NCBI GenBank assembly: GCA_009760855.2
Contig: WPIO01000186.1
Location: 312,001-367,500, forward strand
Direction: 5' to 3'
Origin: Cristatella mucedo
Taxonomy: Eukaryota > Bryozoa > Phylactolaemata > Cristatellidae
Length of the DNA: 55,500 bases
The notes under the pieces are model-generated. The model had not been told where the DNA came from. It did not search any database and saw nothing but the letters and a program-made list of their open reading frames with translations. The position numbers and the translations under genes were made by a program. This document shows, in pieces, positions 12,640-26,426 of this stretch (positions within the stretch are counted from its first letter, which is position 1; each line of letters opens with the position of its first letter).

Positions 12640-13600
12640 CAGCTCAGAGGGTAGCCGGCTATGCTGAGCAGTTTGAGGTGGTTGGCATTTCAGGCAGGAT
12701 CGCCTGCAGTCCAGACAGACTCGAAGTGGAGCCCACCCTGAGTGCAAAGGTTTCAATGCTAAGGATGACTACAGCTAGATTCGACCTTGCCTCTGGCATT
12801 AACCGACGGGGCATGCAAGCATCATTCAGCTGCAGCTTCTAATTCCTGTTGGTTGCAGGTCACCATGGCGACTGCATCGACCGAAGCCTAGCGACAAGAA
12901 GCTGAGCCTAACTGGTAGCTGCCCCGGGGGAAGATAGACGTCAGGAGACAGCAGCCGACTGAGTCAGCATGCTGGCAGCAAGGCCATCCATTTAATGATC
13001 TCTTTGTTGGCAGGCAGCCAAGTGTGCCTTGGGCAGATGAGTGTGCATGCCACTGGAATAGGTATCGATGGGCTCTGAGCTCGCTAGGAGCCCTGAGGTG
13101 CAGTACAGCCAGCGTCGCAGCAGTGAAGAATCTCTCTTGTCCATCTGTCTGAGAGCTCTTCCTTCTTCTGCAGGGGCACGAACGAATGAGATGCCTGCAT
13201 GCTGCGGCCCATTTATTTAATCCACAAACTTGGCTGTGGGCGCCGAAGCTTTAGCTGTGCAGATCTCTGCTCCAAAGCTCCAGCGAGCCGAGATTATATG
13301 TCTGTCAAGTCTATAGGCCACCTAGCGGGCCAAATAAGTGACCGCAGCAGCTGTTGAGCCGCGTAAAAGGCGGCCAGAGTGATGCTCCAAGGTAGGTGTG
13401 GCGCTGTGCAGGCAGGGTGCTGTCTGCCGGCTCGGCCTGAGTTACCCTGTTTAGCATTTAGAAAAGGCACACGCCAGACCTTTCTTGACCTGGGGTTAAG
13501 TGCCGGCTAGTCCTAGCACCTCAGCTAAGCTAGCTGGTAAGGCTCAAACTCGGATAGTCTGTCCAAGTCGATTTCGCAGTCCTTGTGGTGCTGCATTGGC
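12640..13600. other. Intergenic DNA
   Basis: GC-neutral unique-looking sequence with no recognised gene or element end. Confidence 0.45.
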
Positions 13601-13830
13601 AGCTGCAGACGCAGAGGACCGGAGAGCCTGAGGGCAGACGAGCAAAGGACCAGAAGGCAGACGACGAAAAGGCAACGGAGCAGAGGGACAGAGGACCAGA
13701 GGAGCTGATGGTGCAGAGGGCACAGGACCAGAGGTCAGAGGACCAGAGGGCACAAGACCAAAGGGCACAAGACCAAAGGGCAGAGGAGTAGATGGCAGAG
13801 GACCAGAGAACCAGAGAGCAGAGAGCCGGA
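13600..13830. repeat. GACCAGAGG-type minisatellite, about 15-bp period
   Basis: Degenerate units of the form GACCAGAGGGCACAA repeat across the region and are most regular at 13720-13790. Plus-strand translation gives DQRAQDQRAQ and the minus strand gives Leu/Pro/Ser-rich frames. Neither has a start, signal or splice context that would make it a gene. Confidence 0.8.
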
Positions 13831-14239
13831 GAGCAGTGAAGCAGACAGTAGTGGTGACTGGACGAAGAGGACAGACAGACAGCAGAACTGCCAAACGACA
13901 GGGACGATGCAGCAGGCTGCGGCAGGAGTCGCGAGAGAGCTGAGTGGTTTGGTGTGGCTCGTACGAATCCACGATCGAACTGACCGGTACTCGTAGAGCG
14001 AGTGTGACGCATGGTGAGCTGTCAGGGTTGTCGACAAACTCTTTTTTTGTGCCTGAAAGAGAGCCAGTCTAAACGGTCGAAGCACTAAGTAGTAGCAACA
14101 GCAAATGCTCTGCACTGTGGTGGTGCATTAAGGCCGTATGCATATGTCCTGCCTGAATAATGCAGCCGGCTTTTAAAGGAAGGGATGTCAAGTATCAGAA
14201 GCCAAACTACGAGTAGACAGCAATATGCAGTAGAGGGAA

Positions 14240-15120
<881 letters not shown>

Positions 15121-15395
15121 GAGAGGCATGAAAGGAGGGAGATTTTATGTCTGCTTAATGCTGAATAGGGAGCTGATGAAGTTGAGTCCGAAGTAACGTG
15201 ATGTGGCTGCTATGCCGTTGGCCACAGAACAGGTGAGCAGGTGAGTTTTGCACCAGTTGCACATGATTAAGGGCATACGCCAAGAGTCTTAGAAAGTGTA
15301 ATTACAGTTAAACCTGATCTGTGCTCTACCTGCATATGTGCACCTCCTGCCCAAGAGCACAATTCCCAGACGGTACCGGTAAAAGCTGCCACTAT

Positions 15396-15476
15396 TCCAG
15401 TTTTGCACCAGCTGTAAGCGCCTTATTGCTTAGGCCGGTAGGCCAGCAAGCAGCGAGTTACAGAACTTAAGATGGG
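15396..15476 (-). mobile_element. LINE family 1 fragment, head-to-head with the next copy
   Basis: The minus strand reads a decayed version of the LINE coding segment RRLQLVQNS, preceded by TSHLKFCNSLLAGL. It abuts the plus-strand LINE copy that starts at 15477, so the two form an inverted pair. Confidence 0.65.
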
Positions 15477-16275
15477 ATGTCACAAGATGCCCACTTTCAG
15501 CTGCATGTCATTGCTAAAATTCGGGCTTGCTTAGATAAGTATACCACGTCTAAATTGGTCCATGCATTAGTGACATTTCGTCTTGACTTCGGTAACTCAC
15601 TGCTTACTGGCATACAGGCATGTGCAATCAGGCGATTACAGCTTTGTCAAAACTCAGCAGCTAGGCTTGTCTGTCGTGAGCATCGCAGTTGCCACATCAC
15701 ACCACTTCTCACCGACCTGCACTGGCTACCAGTCAAGCAATGGATTGACTTCAAGGTTTTGTCGCTCACTTTTAGGTCACCTCATTCTTTGGCTCCAGCC
15801 TGTCTCTCAGATCTACTCCCTCACCAGGCCAAGCATCGTACAACCCGCTTTTCGGAATGCAACAGCTTACCAATACCTTGTACAAACCTCAAATCCTTTG
15901 GAGAGCGTGCATTTAGTTCGTATGCTCCCAAAGCCTGGAACTCACTCCCGACTTGTGTCAGAACATACCCTGACTTGACCACGTTTAAAAAGAACTTAAA
16001 AACACACCTATTTAGGACAGCATTTAGTGGGTCCCTGTGATTCGTCCTTGATGTGCTTATGCGTGCTGACACTGTGCATGCTGCCACTAACCACGTTTAC
16101 ATGCTGACCCTGTGCATATCACACCCAACCATGTTATTCATGTTGTTTATCAAGCATGACATTACTCACCATTCAATCGCGTTTCCCTTTGCAGCAAATG
16201 TAAAGCGCCTAGAAAGGGATTGAGTTCTCTGTGGGTGCTTTATCAAGTGCATTATTATTACTATTATTATCATTA
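15477..16275 (+). mobile_element. LINE family 1 (CR1/L2-like), 5'-truncated
   Basis: It contains the last about 187 codons of the LINE ORF (15477-16040). Conserved segments are RRLQLCQNSAARLVCREHRS, HITPLLTDLHWLPVKQ, LSDLLPHQAKHRTTRF, RAFSSYAPKAWNSLPTCVRT and DLTTFKKNLKTHLF. This is the post-RT C-terminal region of CR1/L2-type (Jockey superfamily) elements. A 3' UTR follows, ending GCAAATGTAAAGCGCCTAGA, GAGTTCTCTGTGGGTGCTTT and an (ATT)n tail at about 16250-16275. The reverse transcriptase and endonuclease are absent, so the copy cannot move by itself. This C-terminus is the most intact in the window. Confidence 0.9.
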
Positions 16276-17843
16276 CAGAATTAGCCCATGGCAAACTCCT
16301 TTCTATATCTCAGGATCCCTGGTATCGGCGTAGTTTCGAGACGTTACGAAGAAGCTTGTCGGGTTTCGGTGTCTGCAGCCCAACAACCAAGAAGCCGCAA
16401 CTCTCGAAAGCTGCTTGGATTGCAACTGAAGTGAGCTACATGTCTTTGAGAAAGCCTCAGAGCCGCCATTTAAACCCAGCGTCCCGCTGATAAACGAGAG
16501 GCCCGAAATAGTCACAGCAGGCAGTAGAAGCTCGGGTTTGGTAGGGGCTGGGTTATGTCATCGATTTCTGGTTGGGAGCATGGAGCAGGTCGATCCCAGA
16601 TGCATGCGAAAATAAGAAGTCTGTGCATTCATTTCAAATATAAACGGATGCGGGCGTGACAGTCGGTGCCCCCCCCAGTTCTCTCGGCGGCTTCGCATGC
16701 AGCCAAGATGGGCATAGCAAAACATGCCAAGTCCTGTAAAACCGCGACGGCAAAAGAAAGGTGGGCTAAGATACCATGCGGCGATTAGCCGACGATGAGA
16801 CAAAGATCAAGGCTGGCGGTTTTCGTAACTAGGATGAATGTGACCGTCTGCGAAAAATCGAGAAAACAGACAAGTACAACTAGCTCTAATTAAAGGTGTG
16901 TTTGGGTGTTACCTATTTAGTAATTAAAATAGGTACGATCTTATGTGTTTACTGCTGCTCCCTCATGCTTTAAACTCGCTAGCCACGAGAACTAGCGGTA
17001 TTTTAGGTAAGGGAAACATAAATGCTTTAGTGTGGGCGTGATATTGCCATCCAAGTTCGGATGTCAACATACATGAAGCCGAGGATTTAAGAGAGCTTGA
17101 AGTGCACGAAGGCGGGGAGGGATCGGAGCTTAAGGTACATTGCAGTGTTGACTTCTCACGTGTCAGTGAGGCCGCAAATCTGGAATATCTAGTTATGTCT
17201 GAACCCTTTAAAGTTGCCGTTTTGCACAGCCTCGCAGTTAAAACTCTTCATTGCTAAGAATGTACAGTTTCTTGAAACCAAATGAAAAACAAGGGGATGC
17301 GAATCCGTCAGTAACCTTTTCGTAAACGGTTTATTCATTGGATAGTCACTGCTCCGATTAACCGAGCAAATTTACTAGGAAAACTTGGCCCTTTGCAAAT
17401 TTCTAAGGTATAAAAGAATTAGGAAACAACACTTTCAGCAAGAGTCCCCGCGGATACCCACGGTAGTGAAATGCTTAAAACCGAGTTTAAGCAAGCAAAG
17501 AAAACGTAGTATTCTAGCGCAATCTACGATCCCCGTTTTTCTATAAAGTAAGTCCGAATCCGCACTGCTTTCCTTTTGTGTAATTCCAGGTCTCACTGTA
17601 GTGTTCATGGCGTGTGTGAGTGTGTGCGTGCGTGCCGCCGATGCACACTTCAAGCTTCGGGAAGTCAGCGGCCATCCATCCAAGCAGTGAATGCAGGCGT
17701 CGCTGCAGGCTGCAAGGTAGGTGACTGAGTCGGGTGCAGAGAAAGCAAGGCTCAGATGGTGGATCAAAGGATGAAGGTAAAAGTGAGAGTGTCATCGGCG
17801 TAGAAAGGGGAGAAACCAAGATTCTGTTTGGCACCGACCTTGT

Positions 17844-17845
<2 letters not shown>
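16276..17845. other. Intergenic DNA
   Basis: No recognised gene, RNA or element end. Frames here are 110 codons or shorter and lack motifs. Confidence 0.45.

Positions 17846-17928
<83 letters not shown>
17846..17928. repeat. (AG)n microsatellite
   Basis: Pure AG run of about 41 units, immediately upstream of a SINE. Confidence 0.97.
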
Positions 17929-17932
<4 letters not shown>

Positions 17933-17963
17933 GAAGGCAAAGTAAAGAGAGAGAAAAGACAAG

Positions 17964-18122
17964 CTGATTTAACAGATTATTTTTTATAGCGACAGAAGAA
18001 GCTTTATGGCTATCATCACCGCTTGACGTGGCAATAAAGGATCGCCCACTCAGGATTCGAACCCGCGACTTCGGACCGTGGTAGTGAAAAGCAACATCCT
18101 TGCCTGATGTGGCATCGCGGCT
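17964..18122 (-). mobile_element. tRNA-derived SINE
   Basis: On the minus strand: a GAGCCGCGATGCCACATCAG start, a degraded A box, a B box reading GGTTCGAATCC, then GGGCGATCCTTTATTGCCAC and a tail ending AATCAGCTTG. Same family as the other copies, moderately diverged. Confidence 0.85.
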
Positions 18123-18245
18123 CACCTAGAGGTTCTAGACCAAACCTTGATCTACCCCATTCCACTCACTCCTCGAATCACCTGGATCTTCCATTTAGAT
18201 CTATCTACACTCTGACATCTCTCGCTGAGCGGGCACCTAACCAGA

Positions 18246-18900
18246 TGTAGTACTGTTAGATGATACCTGGGTCAGTGGAGAGGTGCTCCAGAATGATCTG
18301 CAGGTCAAAAATGTCAAAAGCTGCTGATAGATCAATGAGAACCAGCCCGACGGAGGCCCTACGCTGATTAGCTGATTGATCGTGTCATTGCAAACCTGCA
18401 GCAGAATTCAGCTTCTGGGGAATAGTTAGCTCCTAGTCCCTATTAGCACTTGCGAGCAGGCTCGTATGAACTAATATAGTCGTTTAGTCTCTTGGTCATC
18501 GCTCACTCGTTAAAGTCCCTTTGTTAAAAAAAATATGGCATAAGAGAGACTGAGCGAAATTATCTAGGTTCTGATGGTCAAGATACGGCTTTTTAAGGAG
18601 TAGCCTGACTGAAGCTGTTTTCAGTGGGGCTGGAACTTTACTGGTAACCATGGACATAGTTACGATAGTTTTTATCGCGGGCAGCAAAAACTCTATGCAC
18701 CTCGTAAGGAAGCGGTAAGGAGGTACCACAGGTTATTCTGGCCGACTTGTCACGTGCTGCTAGCAAGATATGACTCCACAAAGGACTCGCCGGCCGGCAA
18801 GCTCTGCACCACAAGCTGACTGTCAACAAGCCTGGCAGCTTTTTTCTCATCGTTCTAAACAGCTCGGAAGTTTTAAACCTGTCAATTGACAGACATATAA
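18246..18900 (-). pseudogene. LINE reverse-transcriptase fragment, degraded
   Basis: The minus strand carries three LINE segments in order. The linker before the RT domain reads FKTSELFRTMRKKLPGLL. The RT N-terminal motif reads PLKTASVRLLLKKPYLDHQN and then LDNF. About 150 bp further on, LVLIDLSAAFD is the first catalytic-aspartate block. Frames shift between segments and there are stops. It differs in wording from family 1 (33165-34884), so it may be a third family. Confidence 0.7.
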
Positions 18901-19389
18901 TAAGATTTACACAAGCAAATGTCGTGCCACTCATATACCTCCCTATCGGGATATTTCCTAACCTGTCTTTGGCTCGTTGTAAGAAGGCTAGCTTTGCTAT
19001 CAAATGTGTGAGGCATTGCAATAGGCTACGAAGTCGTTTGGGTGTGCCTATAAGTGAACTGATTCCCGTCGTGACAGGGGGCCCAGTGACGACATTAAAA
19101 AAAGTTCGGATGCATTCAGACTTGTTTCAAGTGTCGCCTCCATGTAAGCACCAACCACTCGAAAGCACCACTTTAGTGGCCAGTCCTATCAACTTGAGAG
19201 CCACACGCCCAAAAAGCAAAGCATTGGCAGGTCATTTGGGTGCCTCTCGAGGACAGGTCAGGCCAACATATCCGAAAGGCTCGAGGAGCCGAGCGAGGCT
19301 CGGAAGACGATACCTATACGTAGATAACCCTCTTCGGTTGCTGGCTAGCGACCTTATACCGGTAGCTACCCGCTTTTCTTATCCAGCAT
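18901..19389. other. Intergenic DNA
   Basis: A 232-codon plus-strand frame (18924-19622) crosses this stretch and the tandem array that follows. It has no domain and its centre is repeat translation, so I do not call it a gene. Confidence 0.4.
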
Positions 19390-19503
19390 CCCGGATCACT
19401 GGCATCTTCCCGGATCACAGGCATCTTCCCGGATCACTGGCATCTTCCCGGATCACTGGCATCTTCCCGGATCACTGGCATCTTCCCGGATCACTGGCAT
19501 CTC
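19390..19503. repeat. 19-bp tandem repeat, 6 units
   Basis: Six consecutive copies of CCCGGATCACTGGCATCTT. One unit has ACAGGC in place of ACTGGC, so the array is very homogeneous. Confidence 0.95.
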
Positions 19504-20514
<1,011 letters not shown>

Positions 20515-20732
20515 ACTCACACCCTCTCTAAAGCTACGCAGCGACTCACGTGAAGGCAATGTACAGGCTTGGAATACAAGATGCAGCACCATACGCTACT
20601 GTCGTGTCACACAGTTTGATCTGAGAAATGCTAGAAAATTTTTACCAGAGAAAGACCTACATGCAGGATGATCTACCTTCTCCAATCCTTATTTTGCTCA
20701 TTGGATTAATGTGCAGCTGTAATAATCATAGC

Positions 20733-20804
20733 AGCAGCAAATGTAAAGTGCCTAGAAAGAGATTGAGTTCTCTGAGGGTGCTATACCAAATGTATTATTC
20801 GTAT
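20733..20804 (+). mobile_element. LINE family 1 3' end
   Basis: GCAAATGTAAAGTGCCTAGA, GAGTTCTCTGAGGGTGCTAT and AATGTATTATTCGTAT run directly into the giant TAG array. The array therefore occupies the position of the LINE's 3' simple-repeat tail. Confidence 0.85.
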
Positions 20805-21256
<452 letters not shown>

Positions 21257-21547
21257 ATAGCATCCGGTGGCGATAGGCCCGGCGATGAAGGGATCTCATT
21301 TACATTTAGGTCATTTTCAATCGCATCACACATAAGCTTGCGGTAAGCTTCTACAATGCTAAGAAACTCGCGACAGTAGCGGCTCATTTTTCATGGACCA
21401 GATCAAGCTGGAAAATGTGTCTCCATATCAGATCGGAATGATTAGCATCTGCTAGAATTAGCAAGAATCAGCCATCTCAGCCAGCTTGACCTTCCATCAC
21501 CCAATCGTTGCAGAGTGACCAACAGTATAGCAGAGGCTGATCCTTAA

Positions 21548-21729
21548 TAAAAAAAAAATACTTGCTGATTTAACAGCTCTTTTGCATAGCGACAGAAGAG
21601 CCTTGAAGGCAATCACCGCCGCTTGCAGCAGCAATAAAGGATCGCCCACCGAACGATTCGAACCCACGACCTCGGGACCGATGTCATGAAAAGCAACCGC
21701 CTTAGTGGCCTAGTGTGCCATCACGGCTC
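21548..21729 (-). mobile_element. tRNA-derived SINE
   Basis: On the minus strand it runs GAGCCGTGATGGCACACTAG, GCCACTAAGGCGGTTGCTTTT, GGTCCCGAGGTCGTGGGTTC (B box), the GGGCGATCCTTTATTGCTGC body and the GCTGTTAAATCAGC tail. It ends in a run of T (A on the plus strand near 21549-21558). A well-preserved copy. Confidence 0.92.
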
Positions 21730-22123
21730 ACCAATTCACCTGATCCTTGACCTCTGCGGGCTGCCTTCAGAGGCAGCAGCCAGCCGCATACAAAAAATAA
21801 CAGAAGTGGCAAAACATTTAATGTTCAGAACCTTAGACTTCGCAAAGGTTGGCCAATTTTTGGGGAGGTTTGCTTATCTAGGCTTTGTTGCTTCTTTCAT
21901 TGAACCACTATCGTCGTCGGCCATTTCTGGAGGCTTTGGCATGCTACAGAACTGCAGTGATTATTCACTTCCGGTCAAGGTAGACAACCGACCAGCACGA
22001 TCCGCGTCGTACTGGCGGCACTTTGCGACCATATGCCGCCGATCTTTCTGTCTGCTGTCTCCCGCTCTGCCCTCTCCAACCCACTCATGCGCATGCAGGA
22101 CAGCGAGCCTCTAGGAGCTCCTT
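21730..22123. other. Intergenic DNA
   Basis: The plus-strand frame 21686-22114 (142 codons) starts inside the SINE and has no known motif. Not called as a gene. Confidence 0.4.
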
Positions 22124-22350
22124 CACGGTGTGTCTACTTGGCCAGGTATAAGAAAACCACGGTGTGTCCACCTGGCCAGGTATAAGAAAACCACGGTGTG
22201 TCCACCTGGCCAGGTATAAGAAAATCACGGTGTGTCCACCTGGCCAGGTATAAGAAAACAAACCACGGTGTGTCCACCTGGCCATGTATAAAAAAACATG
22301 GTGTGTCCACCTGGCCAGGTATTAAAAAAACACGGTATGTCCACTTGGCC
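22124..22350. repeat. Tandem repeat, about 35-bp unit, 7 copies
   Basis: Unit consensus CACGGTGTGTCCACCTGGCC followed by AGGTATAAGAAAAC. There are seven copies with small indels (an extra CAAA in one, poly-A variation in others). Each unit contains the palindrome CCTGGCCAGG. There are no unique spacers, so this is not a CRISPR array. Confidence 0.95.
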
Positions 22351-23112
22351 CTTGGTCCTGCTTTTTTTCCACTCGCACTGCATCACCCTTAGGCCATTCG
22401 GCACTTGGTAAAAAGAGATATTCTCTATTCGATGTATTCGACTGGCATATCGATCGGCTCTCAATTCCTAGCAGTTATGGTGAAGCATCTACCCAGATTC
22501 GGCCGCTACTTGTCTGAGAGCTGCCGAGCCGACAACAGCGGGCCATACTTTGCACTGCACGCTACGATCGCCGCTCGACTTTCCGATTCGAGCAGCACTG
22601 TGGCGCCGTGCAGCAAAGCGCTGCTCGAAGGGCCACACCCGCCACGCTTGGTCCCGCGAGGTTTCACCACCGCAAAGTAGTCACGACTGGTTTCGATTAA
22701 TTCAGACCAATCTCCGTGTGCTATTGCAGAGCATGACGACTCTATCCCGACGTGTTTGAAACTGAAATGCAAATCACTAGCTCAACCTTGAACGGCTGAA
22801 TGAGATACGTATGTAGTAGTAGTGTGTACAGAATTTTGCAGCGATAACACTGAAAATCTTTAATCGTCGGATGGGATATCGAAGCCACGCCAGTCCGTAC
22901 ATTTTTGACAACCCGAGTAGAAGAGTTACGTATTAGCGATCATAGAGTGCAGTAGAGCTCTACGAAAATCCGGCTTTCAATTTCCGCCTGTTATAAGCGT
23001 GTTGCGTTTTTATATTACTGTACATATGCATTACTACCGTTTAAATTATTTTAGATTCTTGATTCGGCTTGGACGAGCCAGCATCTACCTCGTGGAGCTA
23101 AATAAATAAAAA
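22351..23112. other. Intergenic DNA
   Basis: No gene recognised. Contains an imperfect inverted repeat (CGAGCAGC ... GCTGCTCG, about 22587-22628). Confidence 0.4.
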
Positions 23113-23270
23113 CTAGCTGATTTAACAGCCTTTTTTGTATAGCGACAGAAGAGCCTTTACGGCTATCACCACCGCTTGCAGTGGCGATAAAGGATCGCCC
23201 ACCGCAGGATTCGAACCTACGACCTCGGGCCGAGGTAGCAACCACCTTACCTAGTAAGCCATTACGGCTC
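23113..23270 (-). mobile_element. tRNA-derived SINE
   Basis: On the minus strand: GAGCCGTAATGGCTTACTAG, GGTAAGGTGG, a shortened anticodon arm, the B box GGTTCGAATCC, GGGCGATCCTTTATCGCCAC and the GCTGTTAAATCAGC tail. The anticodon-loop region has a deletion of about 12 bp relative to the other copies. Confidence 0.9.
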
Positions 23271-23274
23271 ACAG

Positions 23275-24359
23275 CTAACGAAATGCACTGATAAACACGC
23301 ACGCGGTGCTTGACCAATCGATCGTACGGAACGAATGCTATGACCGACTGAATCTTTCGACGTTGCCTCACAAGGAGGGGCATCGTAAAGCTGGCACCAA
23401 CGGATTGAGACATGAGCCATTGTACTGGAACATTTATCTAAGCCATCAACCCTCAGCCGTGGCCACAAAATGAGAGAGAGAGAGAGAGAGAGAGGGAGGG
23501 ATGGAGATGTCGATTGAGAGCGTAAATAAAATAAGCAGTCATTGCGAAGGCAGTGCAGAAAGCTGGAAATGAGTGGGGCCAGAAGCACAGGAAGCTGGAA
23601 GCACAGGCTGCTGCACGCGGCTGCACGGGGTGCACGAGCTGTAAATATGAGGCTGCAGGAAGATAAGCCGCCGACGTGCTTATGTAGTAGGCGGACTCTC
23701 AGTATGACGGCAGCTGACCGGCATATATATATATATATAGGTTGATATATTGGCATCGGGGATATATTGCTGATGAAATGGCATCTGTCTGGACTCTTTC
23801 CTTGGCAGTAAATAGCCTGAGATGCGTGCCTCGTTGATGGTGCTATAAAAATAGAGGTTAGAGGCCTTTTCTTAGCCATTGGGTTCACGCCAAGGAGCTG
23901 GGACCGGCCAGCGAATCTTACCTGGGAATGCTTACGGCGAACCCCTCCAAATACTAGTGAGTCGCTCAAAATCGGCTTAGTATAACTAAACGTGCTTTTC
24001 CTAATTTATCTAGCCCTAACCCATCGCAAGCTATTTTTTAAGTACGCCTACTTTTGTCAGCGATCAAATATAAAGTATTTGCTGCATCCGAAGCATGCAG
24101 AAATCGGACTGACGGTTGAGGAACTTGGCATGAGACTAATTTGTAATTAGACTAGCAAAGACTGCCCTCAAAAAAACCTCCCACGTGACTGTAATCCCGC
24201 AAGACGTTTCAGATTACAGAACGGCTGTGACTGCCAATTCGGCATTGTTATAGGTGATGGCGGTAAGTGTGCTAGGATGCATTGCCCTTCTGCGTCACTA
24301 TCGAGAGCTCTTGGTGGTCAGCGATGGCACAGCCCAATCAATTATATTTTCGACTTGCT
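23275..24359. other. Intergenic DNA with short microsatellites
   Basis: Holds a (GA)n run at about 23471-23494 and a (TA)n run at about 23723-23739. Otherwise no gene or element end is recognised. Confidence 0.45.
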
Positions 24360-24690
24360 CAGACAATGTAATGTAGTGTATCTCCGTCAGTAACTCCACA
24401 AAGTCATAAAGACCATGTGGGTGTTACGCAGGAGAGTTTTGTATAGCGCACTCACAGCCTAAGCGGCTTTCGGTACGCATTCGGTAGCCAACAGACTTCG
24501 TCTCACGCAACAAAGAGAAAGTGGGAAGCATAGCAGAGTTAGGAGAGCAGTTGAGGTAGTGAGTAGCATAGAAGTAGCAGTTCAGGACCGCTGAAAAAGA
24601 TGTGTCATAGTCGGCAGTTGGAGAGTAGATGTCGTTGCGTAAGAAAGCATCCGAATTCCACGAATCAGCTTCCGATAGAGGCTAGAGAGT
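24360..24690 (-). mobile_element. LINE family 2 fragment
   Basis: Reverse complement of the family-2 3' region. The terminal ATACACTACATTACATT lies at the left, then the GGTGTTACGCAGGAGAGTTT block, then decayed C-terminal coding sequence. Stops interrupt it. Matches 31456-31816. Confidence 0.75.
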
Positions 24691-25574
24691 GGGCGGGCGC
24701 ACTCTTCTCTGAGCAACGGCATTTCTCAACGCAGTCCTTCGGTGCTTTACATATGCACCGTGCACCCTCTGGCATTCGCTGTGAGAAGACTAGAAGACTT
24801 TCAGACAGACAGACAGACAGACTTTGAGACAGACAGAGGGTGGCGTCTTCGAGTACTTGACTTCCACCGATTCTGGTCAGGCGGCTCGGCTTCCCTGGAC
24901 TCCTGGTGGCTACATATCTAGGACAGTTCGAATCTTTTCGCACCGCCCATTGCTCACTGTGTCCGTTCGGCTAGGTGCTTGGGACGGTAGCGATCGCTCT
25001 CCTGCTCAGCAGTACCGCTCTGGCTCGCCCAAGAGCAACCGCCGCCGCCGCCGCCGTAGCCCCACGCTACTGCTCGTGCGAATTTGGAGCGAGCGGTGGC
25101 TGGACTCTACCGCGAGGCTTCTGACGTCAGCTTATCTGGGACATCAACCGCGGCTTTCCTACCTTATACCGAATTAACCGCATTTGTCTTGAGCCTTTTG
25201 CTCATGCTCAAGCAGTCTGCTGCCATATGTCGCCGGCGGCATATCAGCTTCGCATCCGCTCAAGAATCGGACACATCGATAGAGCGAGTGACGCCCTATT
25301 GGTGATTTGAATAATTCATTTGTTTACCAAAACTGCCCTTACAAAGGCTTACTCCCTATTAGCTACGCGAGCTCTCAGACGGATCTTCTTGGGATTCTGC
25401 GCGTCGGCTCCGCTCCGCTCCTTCCGCTAGTACGGCCGACCTTGACTGCTAAAGCTCCAGAATGTCTGTTGGGTACTTATGACAGACGAAGAAGATTTCC
25501 TTTATATGCATCGACGAAGAATGAGAGCACTTTCCTCAATAACAACGAAAAAGACCTGCAGGCGGCTAATGTTA

Positions 25575-25850
25575 ATGTTATGCTAATGTATCTCCGTCTG
25601 TAACTCCAAAAAGCCACAAGGACTATGTGCGTGCTACGCAGGAGAGTTTTGTACAGCCCCCTCACAGCCTAAGCGGCTTTCAGTACGCATTCGGTAGCCA
25701 ACTGACTTCATCTCATGAAACAAAGAGAATGTGAGACGCATGGCAGAGTCAGGAGAGCAGCCGAGGTAGTGAGCGGCATGAAAATAGTAGCTCGGGTTTA
25801 TTGTGGGCCTGTTAGTAGTAGTTACGCACCGGCGCAAGCGCTTTACGCGG
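25575..25850 (-). mobile_element. LINE family 2 fragment
   Basis: The minus-strand frame 25634-25837 still reads the family-2 ORF end: LTFSLFHEMKSVGYRMRTES, then RLGCEGAVQNSPA and a stop. The 3' UTR block GTGCGTGCTACGCAGGAGAG and terminal repeats of AATGTTA follow. The coding conservation confirms this family ends in a protein-coding ORF. Confidence 0.8.
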
Positions 25851-26010
25851 CGCGTACCGAACCGACGGAGTTAACTGCACGAACTCCTGAAGCCCGAGTA
25901 TAACAAACTACCTTGTGCGTTTACGCGGCGCATACCGGACCAACGGGCCGTGCAGCTTTGCCGTCTCCAATCCCAACCGCTTTCGGAACCATGTTCGCGA
26001 TTGGCTAACG

Positions 26011-26426
26011 CAGGGGTCGGCAAACTTTTCGGTCTAGTAGGCCAGGTTAAAAAGGCAAATTAGGTCAGAAGAAACCACGCCCGCTCCATCGGTTAGGTTG
26101 AGTGGGCGTGGCCATTCTGAAAAACAGTCGCTACAGACGCGTAGTCATGCGCAGCAACTATAGGGGTAGCCGTTTGTCGTCGTATATCCCCCCCCCCCCA
26201 CCAACCCACCCCGGTTAGCTGCTACTGTTTCATAGAAGCGCCCGACACCAGTTCTAAAAATAAACACGAGCCACAGCTTGAGCTGCAACCAGCAGTAATG
26301 AACGCGTACAAAATCGCGACGATTCAATTAGGCCGGAACAAAAATAAATAACTAGGGGGCGTTAGGCGGGACTGGAGCACTAGCTAGGCCGTATCTGGCC
26401 TAAAGGCCCGAGTTTGCCGACCTCTG
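26011..26426. mobile_element. hAT-superfamily MITE with 8-bp TSD
   Basis: The left end is CAGGGGTCGGCAAACTTTTC. The right end in reverse complement is CAGAGGTCGGCAAACTCGGG. Both ends are flanked by the identical 8-bp duplication GGCTAACG (26003-26010 and 26427-26434), which is diagnostic of hAT insertion. The 416-bp interior has no transposase. The TIR wording resembles Charlie-type hAT elements known from animals. Confidence 0.9.

Noticed and set aside
15165-15205. Hammerhead-ribozyme-like CTGATGA
   Set aside because: No stem II between CTGATGA and the following GAAG, and no closing stems I or III.
22124-22350. CRISPR-like array
   Set aside because: Direct head-to-tail repeats with no unique spacers, in a eukaryotic context.
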